The notes beneath the pieces are model-generated. The model did not search any database, had not been told where the DNA came from, and was given only the letters and a program-made list of their open reading frames with translations. The translations under genes and the position numbers were made by a program. Shown in pieces: positions 15,670 through 23,898 of a stretch of DNA of 32,229 nucleotides. The DNA comes from Arthrobacter sp. SDTb3-6. GTDB lineage: Bacteria > Actinomycetota > Actinomycetes > Actinomycetales > Micrococcaceae. The stretch spans positions 1 through 32,229 of the forward strand of contig NZ_JAAMFN010000042.1 of the NCBI RefSeq assembly GCF_013376095.1. The letters are read 5' to 3'. Every line of letters begins with the position of its first letter. Positions within the stretch are counted from its first letter, which is position 1.

Positions 15670-16622
15670 GATGTTGCCTCCGCGGCCGTCACGTTGTCGC
15701 CGGAGTTGGCCGGGCTTGGTGACTGGTCGTAGTTCCGAAGAAACAGTGCGTCAAGACTGGGCGGGGTGACCGTGAGCGTGTGGATGCCCGCCGTGTGGAG
15801 GCGCCCGATGACAGCATCCAGATGGTCCGGGTCGATGGTAAACCGCGAGTCCACCTGCCCGTGGAGCCACTCCTGGTGGTGGTCGGCGACCCCCTCCGCC
15901 TCGGGAAGCCCATCGGGCTCGCGCACCGTGACGGCATGGACGGTGCTGCGGGTGCGGCTGCGTAGCGCGGCGAGGCTGCCGCTGGTGACGGTGCGGCCCC
16001 GACGGATGATGCTCACCCGGTCTGCCAGTGCCTCCACCTCGCCCATGATGTGACTGGAGAGCAACACGGTCACACCGTCCTGGCACCGGTCACGGACGCA
16101 CAGCTGAAAAGTCTGTTCCATGAGCGGGTCCAGGCCCGACGTCGGCTCGTCGAGGACCAACAACTCCGCGTCGGCGGCGAGGGCGGCGATCAGTGCCACC
16201 TTTTGCCGGTTGCCTTTGGAATAGTCGCGCACGCGCTTGGTGGGGTCAAGGTCGAAACGCTCGATGAGGCCCGCCCGCCGTCGCTTGTTGACCATGGTGT
16301 GGGTGGCGCCCAGGACGTCCAGGCATTGGCCCCCCGTCAGGGCCGGCCAGAGGGCGACATCACCGGCGACATAGGCGAGCCGGCGGTGCAGACGCGGTGC
16401 ATCATGCCACGGGTCGCTGCCGAAAAGTTCGGCAAGTCCCGAGGTGGCCTTCATTAGTCCGAGCAGTACCCGGATCGTCGTGGACTTGCCGGAACCGTTG
16501 GGGCCCAGGAAGCCGTGGACCTCCCCCTGTCGGACCGTGAGGTCCAGGCCGTCGAGGGCCCGGACTTTGCCGAAGACTTTGGTCAGTCCCTCGGTGCGGA
16601 TCACAAAGTTGGTCTTAGTCAT
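15666..16622 (-). CDS. ABC transporter ATP-binding protein
   Basis: This 318-residue ATPase has Walker A GPNGSGKST, signature YSKGNRQKV (a common variant of LSGGQ in drug exporters), Walker B ELLVLDEPTSGLDP and the H-loop LLSSHIMGE. The C-terminal 100 residues form the extra domain common to multidrug/antibiotic ABC ATPases of actinobacteria. The frame is open upstream, but I start at ATG 16622, which overlaps the tetR stop by 4 nt and is preceded by GGAAGG. It powers the permease encoded directly downstream. Confidence 0.92.
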   Translation of the reverse strand: MTKTNFVIRTEGLTKVFGKVRALDGLDLTVRQGEVHGFLGPNGSGKSTTIRVLLGLMKATSGLAELFGSDPWHDAPRLHRRLAYVAGDVALWPALTGGQCLDVLGATHTMVNKRRRAGLIERFDLDPTKRVRDYSKGNRQKVALIAALAADAELLVLDEPTSGLDPLMEQTFQLCVRDRCQDGVTVLLSSHIMGEVEALADRVSIIRRGRTVTSGSLAALRSRTRSTVHAVTVREPDGLPEAEGVADHHQEWLHGQVDSRFTIDPDHLDAVIGRLHTAGIHTLTVTPPSLDALFLRNYDQSPSPANSGDNVTAAEATS

Positions 16623-17263
16623 GACGGAGGTTCCTTCCCTGGGGCCGCGAAGGCGCCCCCGGTGTAGACGGCGGTGACGTCCCTGGTCCACCGGGCGAGG
16701 CCGGTAGGTGTCAGGGGATCATTGCCGATGGCGGTGGTGATCTGCTCGCGTAGCAAGATCACTGCGAGGTCGCTGACGAGCAGGAATGCCGCACGGACGG
16801 CCGGGTCGTCAGTGGGAGCAGCGATGCCGCTCTCAACCATGGCATCCAACACGCCACGGGTCGTGGCATACCACCGGGCGAACAGGGCTGCCCCGGCAGG
16901 GTCATTGGTGAGCAGCAGCCGGCGCAGATACGCCGGCAGCGGGGAGCCGGGCGGGAAGACCTGGACAAAGGCCTCGGCCACCGACCCTGTGGCCTCACCC
17001 CTGGCTAGCATCTCCGTGAGGTCCTGGCCGCCGAGCTCGGCGAAAATGGCGTCGAGGGACTCGGCCGCGTGGGCGTCGACGGCGACCCGGAGCCCGTCCT
17101 TGCTCGCGAAGTGGTGAAGCACCAGCCCCGGTGACACCCCCGCAGCGGTGGCAATCTCACGCACTGTCACCGCCTCGTGCCCCCGTTCGGCGAACAGGCG
17201 CAACGCAGCGTTGCGAATTGTTGCTCGGGCGGTCAGGTCCCGCTCATCAGGTACTGAACTCAT
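16619..17263 (-). CDS. TetR-family transcriptional regulator
   Basis: The 214-residue protein has an N-terminal helix-turn-helix (TVREIATAAGVSPGLVLHHFASKDGLR) followed by an all-helical ligand domain. The start ATG 17263 stands 7 nt after TAGTAT, so the message is probably leaderless; a longer upstream reading frame would run through the operator and looks like nonsense. It is first in the tetR-ATPase-permease operon, with ATGA overlap to the ATPase gene, so it most likely represses the exporter and is released by the exported compound. Confidence 0.9.
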   Translation of the reverse strand: MSSVPDERDLTARATIRNAALRLFAERGHEAVTVREIATAAGVSPGLVLHHFASKDGLRVAVDAHAAESLDAIFAELGGQDLTEMLARGEATGSVAEAFVQVFPPGSPLPAYLRRLLLTNDPAGAALFARWYATTRGVLDAMVESGIAAPTDDPAVRAAFLLVSDLAVILLREQITTAIGNDPLTPTGLARWTRDVTAVYTGGAFAAPGKEPPS

Positions 17264-17270
17264 ACTCAAA

Positions 17271-17288
17271 ATACTAAACACTTGTTCA
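17271..17288 (-). promoter_or_regulatory. tetR -10 element and operator
   Basis: On the minus strand, TGAACA-AG-TGTTTA (17275-17288) is a near-perfect 14-bp palindrome of the type bound by TetR repressors, and it overlaps TAGTAT (17271-17276), a -10 hexamer 7 nt before the ATG. The arrangement implies autorepression of a leaderless transcript. Confidence 0.6.
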
Positions 17289-17371
17289 ATGCAGGGCAAG
17301 GGGCCGACGAGACGGAGATGGCGGATGCTGCATCCGGGCGGCCTCCCAACGAGCGCCGCTCGGAGCACGGT

Positions 17372-18487
17372 TCACCGCTGGTTCTGAAAGGGGAGCACGT
17401 TCAAGGCTGCATTGCGCATCGTGATACCCAATCGGGTCTTGGGCACGAGGAGGCGTGATGCGATGCCGGCGCCGCGGTGCAGCGGCCGGACGTATTTCCG
17501 GTGTGCGTGTTCATAGGCGGCGAAGGCAGCCGTGTGGTTGCCGGGGTGTGTGGCAATAGCCTCGGCAAGGGTCTTTGCTCCGACGATCGCGCTGCTGGAG
17601 CCTTCACCGAACAGGGAGATGCAACTGGCAGCGTCACCAAGCAGCACCTCCCGTCCGGCACTCCAGTGCGGTACATCGGTGCGAGTGACGGCGTCGAAGT
17701 ACCGGTCCTCGGCCGCGCCCCATTCCTGAAGGGCGTACGTGGTGAGCCACCCGCCGCCAGCGTAGGTGGACTCGACGAGGCGTCTGCCTTGGTCCGGGTC
17801 ACGGTAGTCGAAATCATGCTGGCCTCGGAAGATGAACGCGAACCCCGGCTTCCCACCCGCCGGATGGATAGTCAACGAGGTGCCCGGTTCGTTGTACATC
17901 AGCACCGTGTGTGGATCCTCTATGGGAATGGGGGAGCGCACGGTGCCCACGAACATGCCATAGGGGCGGGCAAAACGTTCCTCAGGACCGAAGGCAAGGG
18001 CCCGGATGGTGGAGTGGAGTCCATCGGCTCCCACGACCAGGTCGAAGCGCCGGGAAGGGGACCGCCGAAACGTGACGTCGATCCCGCCGCCATCCTGGTG
18101 CAAGGCGGTGACCGAGTCGTCCTCGATGATGTGACTGTGCTCCCGGGCCTTGGTGAGCAACAAAGTGATGAGATCATTGCGTGCGACCTCCACCTCTTCA
18201 CGGCGGCCGCCGCGTGGGCGCGTGCGGATCGATGCCACGGGCCGCCCGTCGGCGTTCACGAAGACCAGCCGTTCGACACCGGTGGCTGCCTCCCTCAAGC
18301 GCGGCCAGATGCCCATTTCCTGCGCAACAGCCACGGCGGATCCCCGTACGTCGACAGGATTGCCACTGGATCGTAAGCCGGCTGCCCGTTCCACGACCGT
18401 GACAGACCAGCCGGCCCTCCCCATCCAGTACGCGACGGTCGAGCCCGCAATACCGCCCCCGGAAACCAAAACACTGCGATCAGCCAT
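17372..18487 (-). CDS. FAD-dependent monooxygenase (PHBH/TetX-like)
   Basis: This 371-residue class A flavoprotein monooxygenase has the FAD-binding GGGIAGSTVAYWMGRAGWSV at residues 10-29 ending in an acidic VVER, RNDLITLLL with the NADPH/FAD-linked arginine, the DLVVGADGLHSTIR motif near 170, and LLGDAASCISLFGEGSSSAI for FAD ribityl binding near 280. The usual GDAAH is GDAAS here. The family hydroxylates aromatic or polycyclic compounds including tetracyclines. I start at ATG 18487; no strong ribosome binding site is visible. It lies upstream of and co-directional with the tetR-exporter operon, 108 bp away, so drug modification plus efflux is a reasonable but unproven pairing. Confidence 0.85.
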   Translation of the reverse strand: MADRSVLVSGGGIAGSTVAYWMGRAGWSVTVVERAAGLRSSGNPVDVRGSAVAVAQEMGIWPRLREAATGVERLVFVNADGRPVASIRTRPRGGRREEVEVARNDLITLLLTKAREHSHIIEDDSVTALHQDGGGIDVTFRRSPSRRFDLVVGADGLHSTIRALAFGPEERFARPYGMFVGTVRSPIPIEDPHTVLMYNEPGTSLTIHPAGGKPGFAFIFRGQHDFDYRDPDQGRRLVESTYAGGGWLTTYALQEWGAAEDRYFDAVTRTDVPHWSAGREVLLGDAASCISLFGEGSSSAIVGAKTLAEAIATHPGNHTAAFAAYEHAHRKYVRPLHRGAGIASRLLVPKTRLGITMRNAALNVLPFQNQR

Positions 18488-18803
18488 GCGCCCAGTCAAG
18501 CACCCAACCCCACAGCTTCCAACGCCGGGCATAACTCCGCTACGTCGGAGGCGACACTCCGGGAATCACTCTGGAACGGTCGACACACCAGGGCGCACCT
18601 GCATTGCGATCTGACCTCCCGCCCGCACAAGGGAATGCTTGAAGGCGCGGCAACAATGGCCACCATAGATGCGCTCCGACGGGCAACGCCATGTCACGAA
18701 CGGCATTACACACCTGTTGGCGGGATTCCCGAGCCGTGCCCGGGAGTGGTCGTCGCAGGACCTGCCACAACGATTCAATTGCCCGTGGCCAAGAGGAATA
18801 TCA
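18488..18803. other. Intergenic region before repeat C
   Basis: I find no gene with convincing composition here, only short frames on both strands without a ribosome binding site. Homology to repeat B fades in near the right edge. Confidence 0.4.
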
Positions 18804-19667
18804 CCGAATATCGTAAGCTGGACGATCGAGACATGCCTCGCGCAGCTACCGGCAGCCTCAAGGACAGGGAATGACTGCCCGACGGACTCAGCGCCACGAG
18901 CACGGCGAACGGAGGGCCAATAGTCGGCAGCCGCACCTCCGAGTCGTCCAGTCTCGGGAAAACCGCGTAATCTAGCGGTTTTCTCGCCCGACAGTTGAAA
19001 AACGTGACGTCAACCGGGGTTTTAATTGGCCCTGTACAGGCCAAAAACGTGACCAACTTTTCATTCAATAACGTGAGTAAAACGTGATTTGGCCCCTTCT
19101 GCGGACCTGGCAAAAACAGTAAAACCGCAGGTCAGAGGCCCTTTTTGGTGCCCCGGGCCGGACTCGAACCGGCGGCCAAGAGAAACTCAGGAGTCTCATG
19201 CCAACAACTTCCGTTGACCGCCAAAACGAGCGTGTTTCCGGGGGAGTGCTGGACAACAGGGTCCCTTTGACATGCCAAGAATTGGCGTGGGTTTTCGTTG
19301 AAAAACGTGAGTAAAACGTGACCAGGGCCTGCAGCGTTGTACCGGAGTTGGTTTTTGATGCCCGTTTGCAGGTTCATCGGCATCGTGGACGGCATGTCAC
19401 GGGTTGTCGAGAGCGGGCCGTCTTATTTCAACGAACTGCGTTGTTCGGGGCGTGGTTTTGGTCCGGTCTGCCAAGCGGCCAGTTGCCATTGCGAAAGATG
19501 CAATTTGGTGACTCGTTGTTGGAGAAGTGGGGCATGAACTTCCCAAATTTTACGGCATTTTGCTTCCGATTTCGCCGTTCCGACCGGCCTGATTTTGGAT
19601 CAATTTCGTGAGCCAAACTGCGAACCTGAACTGACTGCGGGAGACGAGAGAGTGCGAGCATTCGGAT
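18804..19667. repeat. Accessory module, repeat copy C (att-like part only)
   Basis: Elements: inverted repeat CGGGAAAACCGC/GCGGTTTTCTCG with an 8-nt gap (18955-18986), left-arm repeats (18998-19008, 19043-19053, 19067-19088), core (19149-19214), dyad CATGCCAA-GAA-TTGGCGTG (19271-19289), right arm AACGTGAGTAAAACGTGA (in 19301-19322) and the conserved stretch ending CAATTTCGTGAGCCAAACTG. It stops just short of where the structured RNA and abi gene stand in A and B and abuts the broken lgt. Confidence 0.85.
19149..19214 (-). other. tRNA-3'-end-like core of a putative attachment site, copy C
   Basis: The minus-strand T arm has stem GCCGG/CCGGC around TTCGAGT (complement of 19157-19173), then CCGGGGC-A and CCA. 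A partly matching CCCCGG occurs about 96 nt upstream on the same strand, but no D arm or standard anticodon arm can be drawn, so I do not call a tRNA gene. Confidence 0.6.
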
Positions 19668-19890
19668 TGGCGTCCGCCGACAATGCCGAACGGTACAGCC
19701 CACATCGTGATGTCAAGGATCACTCCGGGTTGACCGCCGCGGGCGGTCAGCCGTCTGCCCGCGAGCCACACGGCGACGACAACTCCGGCGAGGATGCACA
19801 GCGCGTAGAAGCGGATGGTCAAGGGCCCACCTGGAATGCACTCACAGTGGGTGATGGGATGTATAAAGTTGCTAGCTTAGTCGCGTTCAT
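19668..19890 (-). pseudogene. lgt: Broken lgt (prolipoprotein diacylglyceryl transferase), N-terminal remnant
   Basis: From ATG 19890 (AGGA 6 nt upstream, 12 nt after the oxidase stop) the frame reads IPSPTVSAFQVGP and meets a stop in the GGGCCCTTGA run near 19824-19829. One base further the second frame continues LTIRFYALCILAGVVVAVWL and MWAVPFGIVGGR, a classic actinobacterial Lgt N-terminus. The reading then leaves Lgt homology near 19668, where repeat C begins. So there is a one-base deletion plus loss of the last two thirds. Lgt attaches the diacylglycerol to lipoproteins; a paralogue travelling with three lipoprotein genes here would have made sense. It cannot be functional now. Confidence 0.85.
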
Positions 19891-19902
19891 AGTGGTCCTG
19901 CC

Positions 19903-21429
19903 CTATTTGATGTATGAGAAGACGCCCATCATGCCGCGTTCGGCATGGAAGGCGTTGTGGCAGTGCATGAGCCATTGCCCCGGATTGTCGGCATCGAAGT
20001 AGACGGTGACGGTCTCCTTGGGTCGGACGATGACCGTGTCCTTGCGGGCACCGTCGATGCCGATTTGAAAGGTGTGGCCGTGAATGTGCATCGGGTGCCA
20101 CATTTCGGTGTCGTTGATGAACTTCACCTCCACCCGTTCGCCGACCTTGAGATCGAAGGCATTCTCGTAGGGTTTGGTCATGTCGAAACGTTGGTCGTTG
20201 ATGCCCCAGTCGTAGTCGGCCATACCGCCGGTGAGTCGCAACTCGTGGGTGCGGTCTGCTGTTTTGGCTGGGAAGGTTACCGAGGGATCCGCGGTAAGTT
20301 GGCCGCCGTCGACCACTTTGCCTCTCAGCTCGGTCGGCAGGGTGTCTTTGCCGGGTACCGTGCCAGTTCCCGTGGTGACAAGTCCGTAGGTCATCTGCGC
20401 TTTTCCCTCGGCCAGGGCGAGGACGGGTGTGTACCCGTCCTTGACGGTGAGAATGGCGTCGATGCGTTCCCCCATCCCCAGGACGACGGCGTCAACGTCG
20501 GTGTGCTGAACGGAGAACCCGTCGGTGTGGGTCAGGGTGAGTTGTTGGTTTGGTACGCCAATCCGGTAGGCGGTGTCGCCGGCGGCGTTGATGATGCGAA
20601 GCCGGATACGCTCGCCGGGCGTGGCATTGATCGTCTCCGGGTTTCCGGGTTCCCGTCCGTTGAAAAGGTGGAGCGGGTAGGCGATGTCTCCGGCATCCCC
20701 GCCCAGGAAGTCGCTGGTGGCGCCCATGAGCATATGACCCATCACCATGCCACCGCTGCCACTTCCATGGTCCATGCCACCCATGCTGGGCATACCCTCG
20801 GATACCGCCGCCAGAACCTCCTCCGGAGTGCCGGTGACTCCATCGAACCAGTCGTCCAGAACGATGACCCAGTCCTTGTCGTATTTCAGGGATTCCTGCG
20901 GGTCTTCGACGATCAAGGCCCCGTAAAGGGCGCGTTCACGCTGCATTTCCACATGCGAGTGATACCAGTACGTGCCGGGGTGTGAGAGCGCGAATTTGTA
21001 GGAGTAGTCCTTGCCGGCCCCGATCGCAACTTGAGTGAGGCCAGGAACGCCGTCGTCGTTGTTGCGCAGGGCAAGACCATGCCAATGGATACTGGTGGTT
21101 TCGGTGAGCCCGTTGCTGACCGTGGCTTCCAGCAGGTCGCCGACCTTGGCGCGAATGATCGGCGCGACCAGTGCACCGTTGAATCCCCACGTCGTGACGG
21201 GCTTGCCAGCCAGCATCGTCGTGAAGGGAGTAGGCGTAAGTTGCTGACTGACCGTCGTCCCGAAGGTTGGGCGCTTGGACTCGTACTCTGCGACGACAGG
21301 GTCGCCAGGCATGATGCGGGTTTCTTGGGCGGGAGTGCGAGTTGCCGGTGTACAGGCGGCCAGTGCCGCTGCAGCGGCGGCCGCAACGGAGAGACCGAGA
21401 AAAGATCGACGATTCAGGGGAAGAGTCAT
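19903..21429 (-). CDS. Multicopper oxidase, Tat-exported lipoprotein
   Basis: This 508-residue protein has three cupredoxin domains. The copper ligands are complete: HWHG (115-118), HSH (157-159), HPMHIHGH near 460 and HCHNAFH near 490. Family members oxidise Cu(I) to Cu(II) or phenolics outside the membrane. The N-terminus has NRRSFLGLSV, a twin-arginine motif, followed by an alanine-rich stretch and the lipobox LAAC at C26, so it is exported folded and lipid-anchored. A methionine/histidine-rich loop (MPSMGGMDHGSGSGGMVMGH) resembles the Cu(I)-binding insert of CueO. I start at ATG 21429 with AAGGA upstream; the frame is open further but overlaps ccdA. It is 26 nt behind ccdA and 12 nt ahead of the lgt remnant. 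Confidence 0.9.
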   Translation of the reverse strand: MTLPLNRRSFLGLSVAAAAAAALAACTPATRTPAQETRIMPGDPVVAEYESKRPTFGTTVSQQLTPTPFTTMLAGKPVTTWGFNGALVAPIIRAKVGDLLEATVSNGLTETTSIHWHGLALRNNDDGVPGLTQVAIGAGKDYSYKFALSHPGTYWYHSHVEMQRERALYGALIVEDPQESLKYDKDWVIVLDDWFDGVTGTPEEVLAAVSEGMPSMGGMDHGSGSGGMVMGHMLMGATSDFLGGDAGDIAYPLHLFNGREPGNPETINATPGERIRLRIINAAGDTAYRIGVPNQQLTLTHTDGFSVQHTDVDAVVLGMGERIDAILTVKDGYTPVLALAEGKAQMTYGLVTTGTGTVPGKDTLPTELRGKVVDGGQLTADPSVTFPAKTADRTHELRLTGGMADYDWGINDQRFDMTKPYENAFDLKVGERVEVKFINDTEMWHPMHIHGHTFQIGIDGARKDTVIVRPKETVTVYFDADNPGQWLMHCHNAFHAERGMMGVFSYIK

Positions 21430-21455
21430 GGTTGTTTCCTTTGAAAGAATTCTGG

Positions 21456-22205
21456 TTAGACCGGGGTGAGGAAGGTGCCGGAGAGGTTTTGAAGCTGGTA
21501 AATCCACTGCATCCAGAGACCGCTGACCATCATGAGGCCCAGTAGAATCAGCATGGATGCTCCTGCGATGTTGACAATGCGAATGTGCCGTTGAACCAGG
21601 CCCAAGACCTTGGTTACCCAGCCCAATCCGAGGGCGACCAGCAGGAAGGGGATGCCCAAGCCCAGACAATAGACAAACGCCAGGAGCGCACCTCGCCAGG
21701 TGCTGCCGGACGTGACGCTGAGGGCTAGGACGGCACTGAGCGTGGGGCCCATGCAGGGAGTCCATCCAAGGCCAAAGACAACGCCCAGCAGCGGAGCCCC
21801 GCCCAGCCCAGTACGCCGAGTCAGCGTAAGTTTGCGGCTTTGTTGCAGCCAGGAAAATTTCCCCAGCAGCACCAGTCCCATGACAATGACGAAGACGCCC
21901 ATGACGCGCATGAGTGGGTCCTGCCAGTGCAGGAGCCAGGATCCCATCATCCCGAAGGCAGCCCCATACAGGGTGAAGACAGCGCCAAAGCCGAGCACGA
22001 ACAATCCGACCCCGGCTAGAACCCGGCGTCGGTTCTTGGGTTGGTTGGGGTCGGTTAGGCCCGAGACATATCCGAGGTAGCCAGGTACGAGCGGCAAAAT
22101 GCAAGGGGACATGAACGAGACGATGCCGGCAATCAAAGCCAAGGGTATTGCGATGAGCAATGCCCCCGAGGTTACTGTGTTGGCGAAAAACTCTCCAATG
22201 CCCAT
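21456..22205 (-). CDS. ccdA: CcdA-type cytochrome c biogenesis/thiol-disulfide transfer membrane protein
   Basis: The 249-residue protein has six hydrophobic segments. C35 in [20 protein letters not shown] and C151 in [12 protein letters not shown] are the two redox-active cysteines in the usual helices 1 and 4. The family carries reducing equivalents from cytoplasmic thioredoxin across the membrane to extracytoplasmic thiol proteins. In copper clusters it may keep metal-binding cysteines or copper reduced. The start ATG 22205 is 4 nt after the stop of the upstream gene, and there is no separate ribosome binding site, suggesting translational coupling. Confidence 0.9.
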   Translation of the reverse strand: MGIGEFFANTVTSGALLIAIPLALIAGIVSFMSPCILPLVPGYLGYVSGLTDPNQPKNRRRVLAGVGLFVLGFGAVFTLYGAAFGMMGSWLLHWQDPLMRVMGVFVIVMGLVLLGKFSWLQQSRKLTLTRRTGLGGAPLLGVVFGLGWTPCMGPTLSAVLALSVTSGSTWRGALLAFVYCLGLGIPFLLVALGLGWVTKVLGLVQRHIRIVNIAGASMLILLGLMMVSGLWMQWIYQLQNLSGTFLTPV

Positions 22206-22209
22206 TGAA

Positions 22210-23094
22210 CTAGGAAGCGGCCGGTCGGAAGGTCACGCCGTCGTCGGTGGAGACTTGGACACCGGTGGCGGTGGCCACCCAAATCGTTAACTCGCCCGTG
22301 TCGCCTTCAACGGCGGTGATGGCTTGGACCCGGCCTTCAACCGTTCCCGCAGTTGCCCATGTCGCTCCTGCATCGGGGGACACGTGGACTGTCCCGTTTG
22401 GCTCTACTCCGATGGCCTTTGTGGGTGCCTTGTGCGTTGACGCTGCGATGGCTGCGAATTGGATGATTGGGCTTTGCGGTACAGCTTGCCAGGTTGTTCC
22501 GCTATCGGTGGAGCGCTGCACCCCATTCTCGGTCGTCGCCAACAGGACCGTTGAGGCCGGGCTGCCGGCTAGCACGGCCGGGGTAAACGTCGCTGGTGAG
22601 GTGGACCAGTTGGTTCCGTCGGTGCTGGTGCGCAGCTGACCGTCGAAGGCAACTATTGTGTGGCCGCTGACGGTGAGTGCGTGGAAGTCGGACTCGCCGG
22701 CTCTGGAGACCGGCTCCCAGGTCTTTCCGGCATCGTCGGATCGTATGAGTCCGACAGGGTTCGGCAGCGAGGATCCGGGGCCGGGGTGACCGGAGGCGTA
22801 GAACACGTTGGGTTCGGCGGTGGCAGTGAACCCCATCAGGTCGATGGTGGAGTCACTGATCTTGACGGCGGGATCCTCGGTGGCGTCATACAAGCCATCG
22901 TGGGTGGCCAGCAGGATCCTCGAGGATTCCGGGTCCACACTGATGCCATGCACATGGCTCAGTGCCGCGGCGTTCGGGCTTGGCTCAGCAGTTGGGGACC
23001 CGGCGCTGGTGCACCCCGTCAGGAGCAGCGGGAGGGCCAGTAATGACATGACGGCGGATCGGCGGGCACGAAAAAGGGAGGTACGGGGTTGCAA
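22210..23094 (-). CDS. BNR-repeat lipoprotein (F510_1955-like glycosylhydrolase-fold family)
   Basis: The 294-residue protein has a basic N-terminus, a hydrophobic segment and lipobox LLTGC (C28). The rest is a beta-propeller-like repeat protein with Asp-box elements [30 protein letters not shown] and STDDGVTF. The N-terminal [23 protein letters not shown] is typical of a family often annotated as F510_1955 glycosylhydrolase and common in metal-resistance clusters; no enzymatic activity is evident. I chose the TTG at 23094 because GGAG stands 6 nt before it and the protein then starts with a proper signal; an open frame to 23163 runs through the terminator hairpin. Confidence 0.75.
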   Translation of the reverse strand: MQPRTSLFRARRSAVMSLLALPLLLTGCTSAGSPTAEPSPNAAALSHVHGISVDPESSRILLATHDGLYDATEDPAVKISDSTIDLMGFTATAEPNVFYASGHPGPGSSLPNPVGLIRSDDAGKTWEPVSRAGESDFHALTVSGHTIVAFDGQLRTSTDGTNWSTSPATFTPAVLAGSPASTVLLATTENGVQRSTDSGTTWQAVPQSPIIQFAAIAASTHKAPTKAIGVEPNGTVHVSPDAGATWATAGTVEGRVQAITAVEGDTGELTIWVATATGVQVSTDDGVTFRPAAS

Positions 23095-23130
23095 AGGGGA
23101 CTCCAAAGAAGCGAGAGGAAGAAAGGATGA

Positions 23131-23164
23131 GGTGGTGGATCCAAAGATGTTCAGATCCACCACC
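23131..23164 (-). terminator. Hairpin after the DUF305 gene
   Basis: GGTGGTGGATC (23131-23141) and GATCCACCACC (23154-23164) form a perfect 11-bp stem with a 12-nt loop. It lies 24 nt past the DUF305 stop and is followed on the minus strand by TCATCCTTTCTT, weakly T-rich. It may terminate or attenuate transcription into the downstream lipoprotein/ccdA/oxidase genes. Confidence 0.6.
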
Positions 23165-23187
23165 GAAAATATCTACTGTGCCGGTGC

Positions 23188-23793
23188 CTACAGGGTGGCG
23201 AGAAGGTCTTCCATGACCTTGATCTCGGTCTCCTGGGAGGAAACGATGCTCTTGGCCAGGGCCACAGCATCGGCATTTTTCCCGTCGGTGACCTCGGTTT
23301 TGGCCATCTCAACGGCGCCTTCATGATGGGCGATCATCTGGGTCAGGAACAGCTTGCCCGCTTCCGGGCCCTCGGCGGCGTTGAGATTGTCCAAGTCCGC
23401 GGAGGTCATCATGCCGTTCATCGAGTGGCTGCCGGCCATGGCTGTCGGTTCGGACCACCCCGTCAGCCAGGTGGTCATCTTCGCGATTTCCGGATCCTGG
23501 GCACCCTTGATCTCTTCGGCCAATGCCGAGATCTTTGGCTCGAGTCCGGTCTTGGCGAGCATGATGTCGCTCATGTCCACGGCCTGGACGTGGTGGGGGA
23601 TCATCATTTGGGCGAACATCGTGTCCGCGACATTGTGTTCGGTGCCGGTGACAGAGGATGACGTTGACGTTGATGTGGCGGTGGCACCGTGGTCCATGCC
23701 GGGCATGGATCCGCCGTCAGTCCCTGTGGAACAACCGGCCAGTGCGATCATGGCGGCAACAACGGTGGCGGAAACAATCAGTGATTTTTTCAT
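23188..23793 (-). CDS. DUF305 lipoprotein (metal-associated)
   Basis: This 201-residue lipoprotein has lipobox LAGC (C21), a Met/His-bearing linker (GSMPGMDHG) and two copies of the DUF305 ferritin-like half-motif: MIPHHVQAVDM and MIAHHEGAVEMA, each with an HH pair on a helix. DUF305 proteins are exported helical-bundle proteins frequent in copper-resistance clusters. Metal binding is likely, though the biochemical role is not settled. ATG 23793 has AGGA 10 nt upstream; a GTG at 23811 is in frame but would add a poor leader. A strong hairpin follows the stop. Confidence 0.85.
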   Translation of the reverse strand: MKKSLIVSATVVAAMIALAGCSTGTDGGSMPGMDHGATATSTSTSSSVTGTEHNVADTMFAQMMIPHHVQAVDMSDIMLAKTGLEPKISALAEEIKGAQDPEIAKMTTWLTGWSEPTAMAGSHSMNGMMTSADLDNLNAAEGPEAGKLFLTQMIAHHEGAVEMAKTEVTDGKNADAVALAKSIVSSQETEIKVMEDLLATL

Positions 23794-23867
23794 AACAAAA
23801 CAGTCCTTCACTCAAGCTCTTCGAATTTTTTGGCAGTCGCACCCGTTCGAGGGCGCGTCAATGAGGA

Positions 23868-23886
23868 CCCGTGAAAGATACACGGG
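23868..23886 (-). terminator. Short hairpin after the DUF6153-like gene
   Basis: CCCGTG and CACGGG pair across seven bases, 13 nt beyond the stop of the gene ending at 23899. No T-run follows, so termination is uncertain. Confidence 0.35.
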
Positions 23887-23898
23887 CCGATCATCGGT

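Noticed and set aside
18540-18770. Minus-strand 76-codon frame as a transposase remnant
   Set aside because: Arginine/proline-rich composition, no motif, no ribosome binding site.
19903-22104. 733-residue version of the multicopper oxidase
   Set aside because: The extra 225 N-terminal residues overlap ccdA in another frame; ATG 21429 has a good ribosome binding site and a proper Tat/lipoprotein signal.
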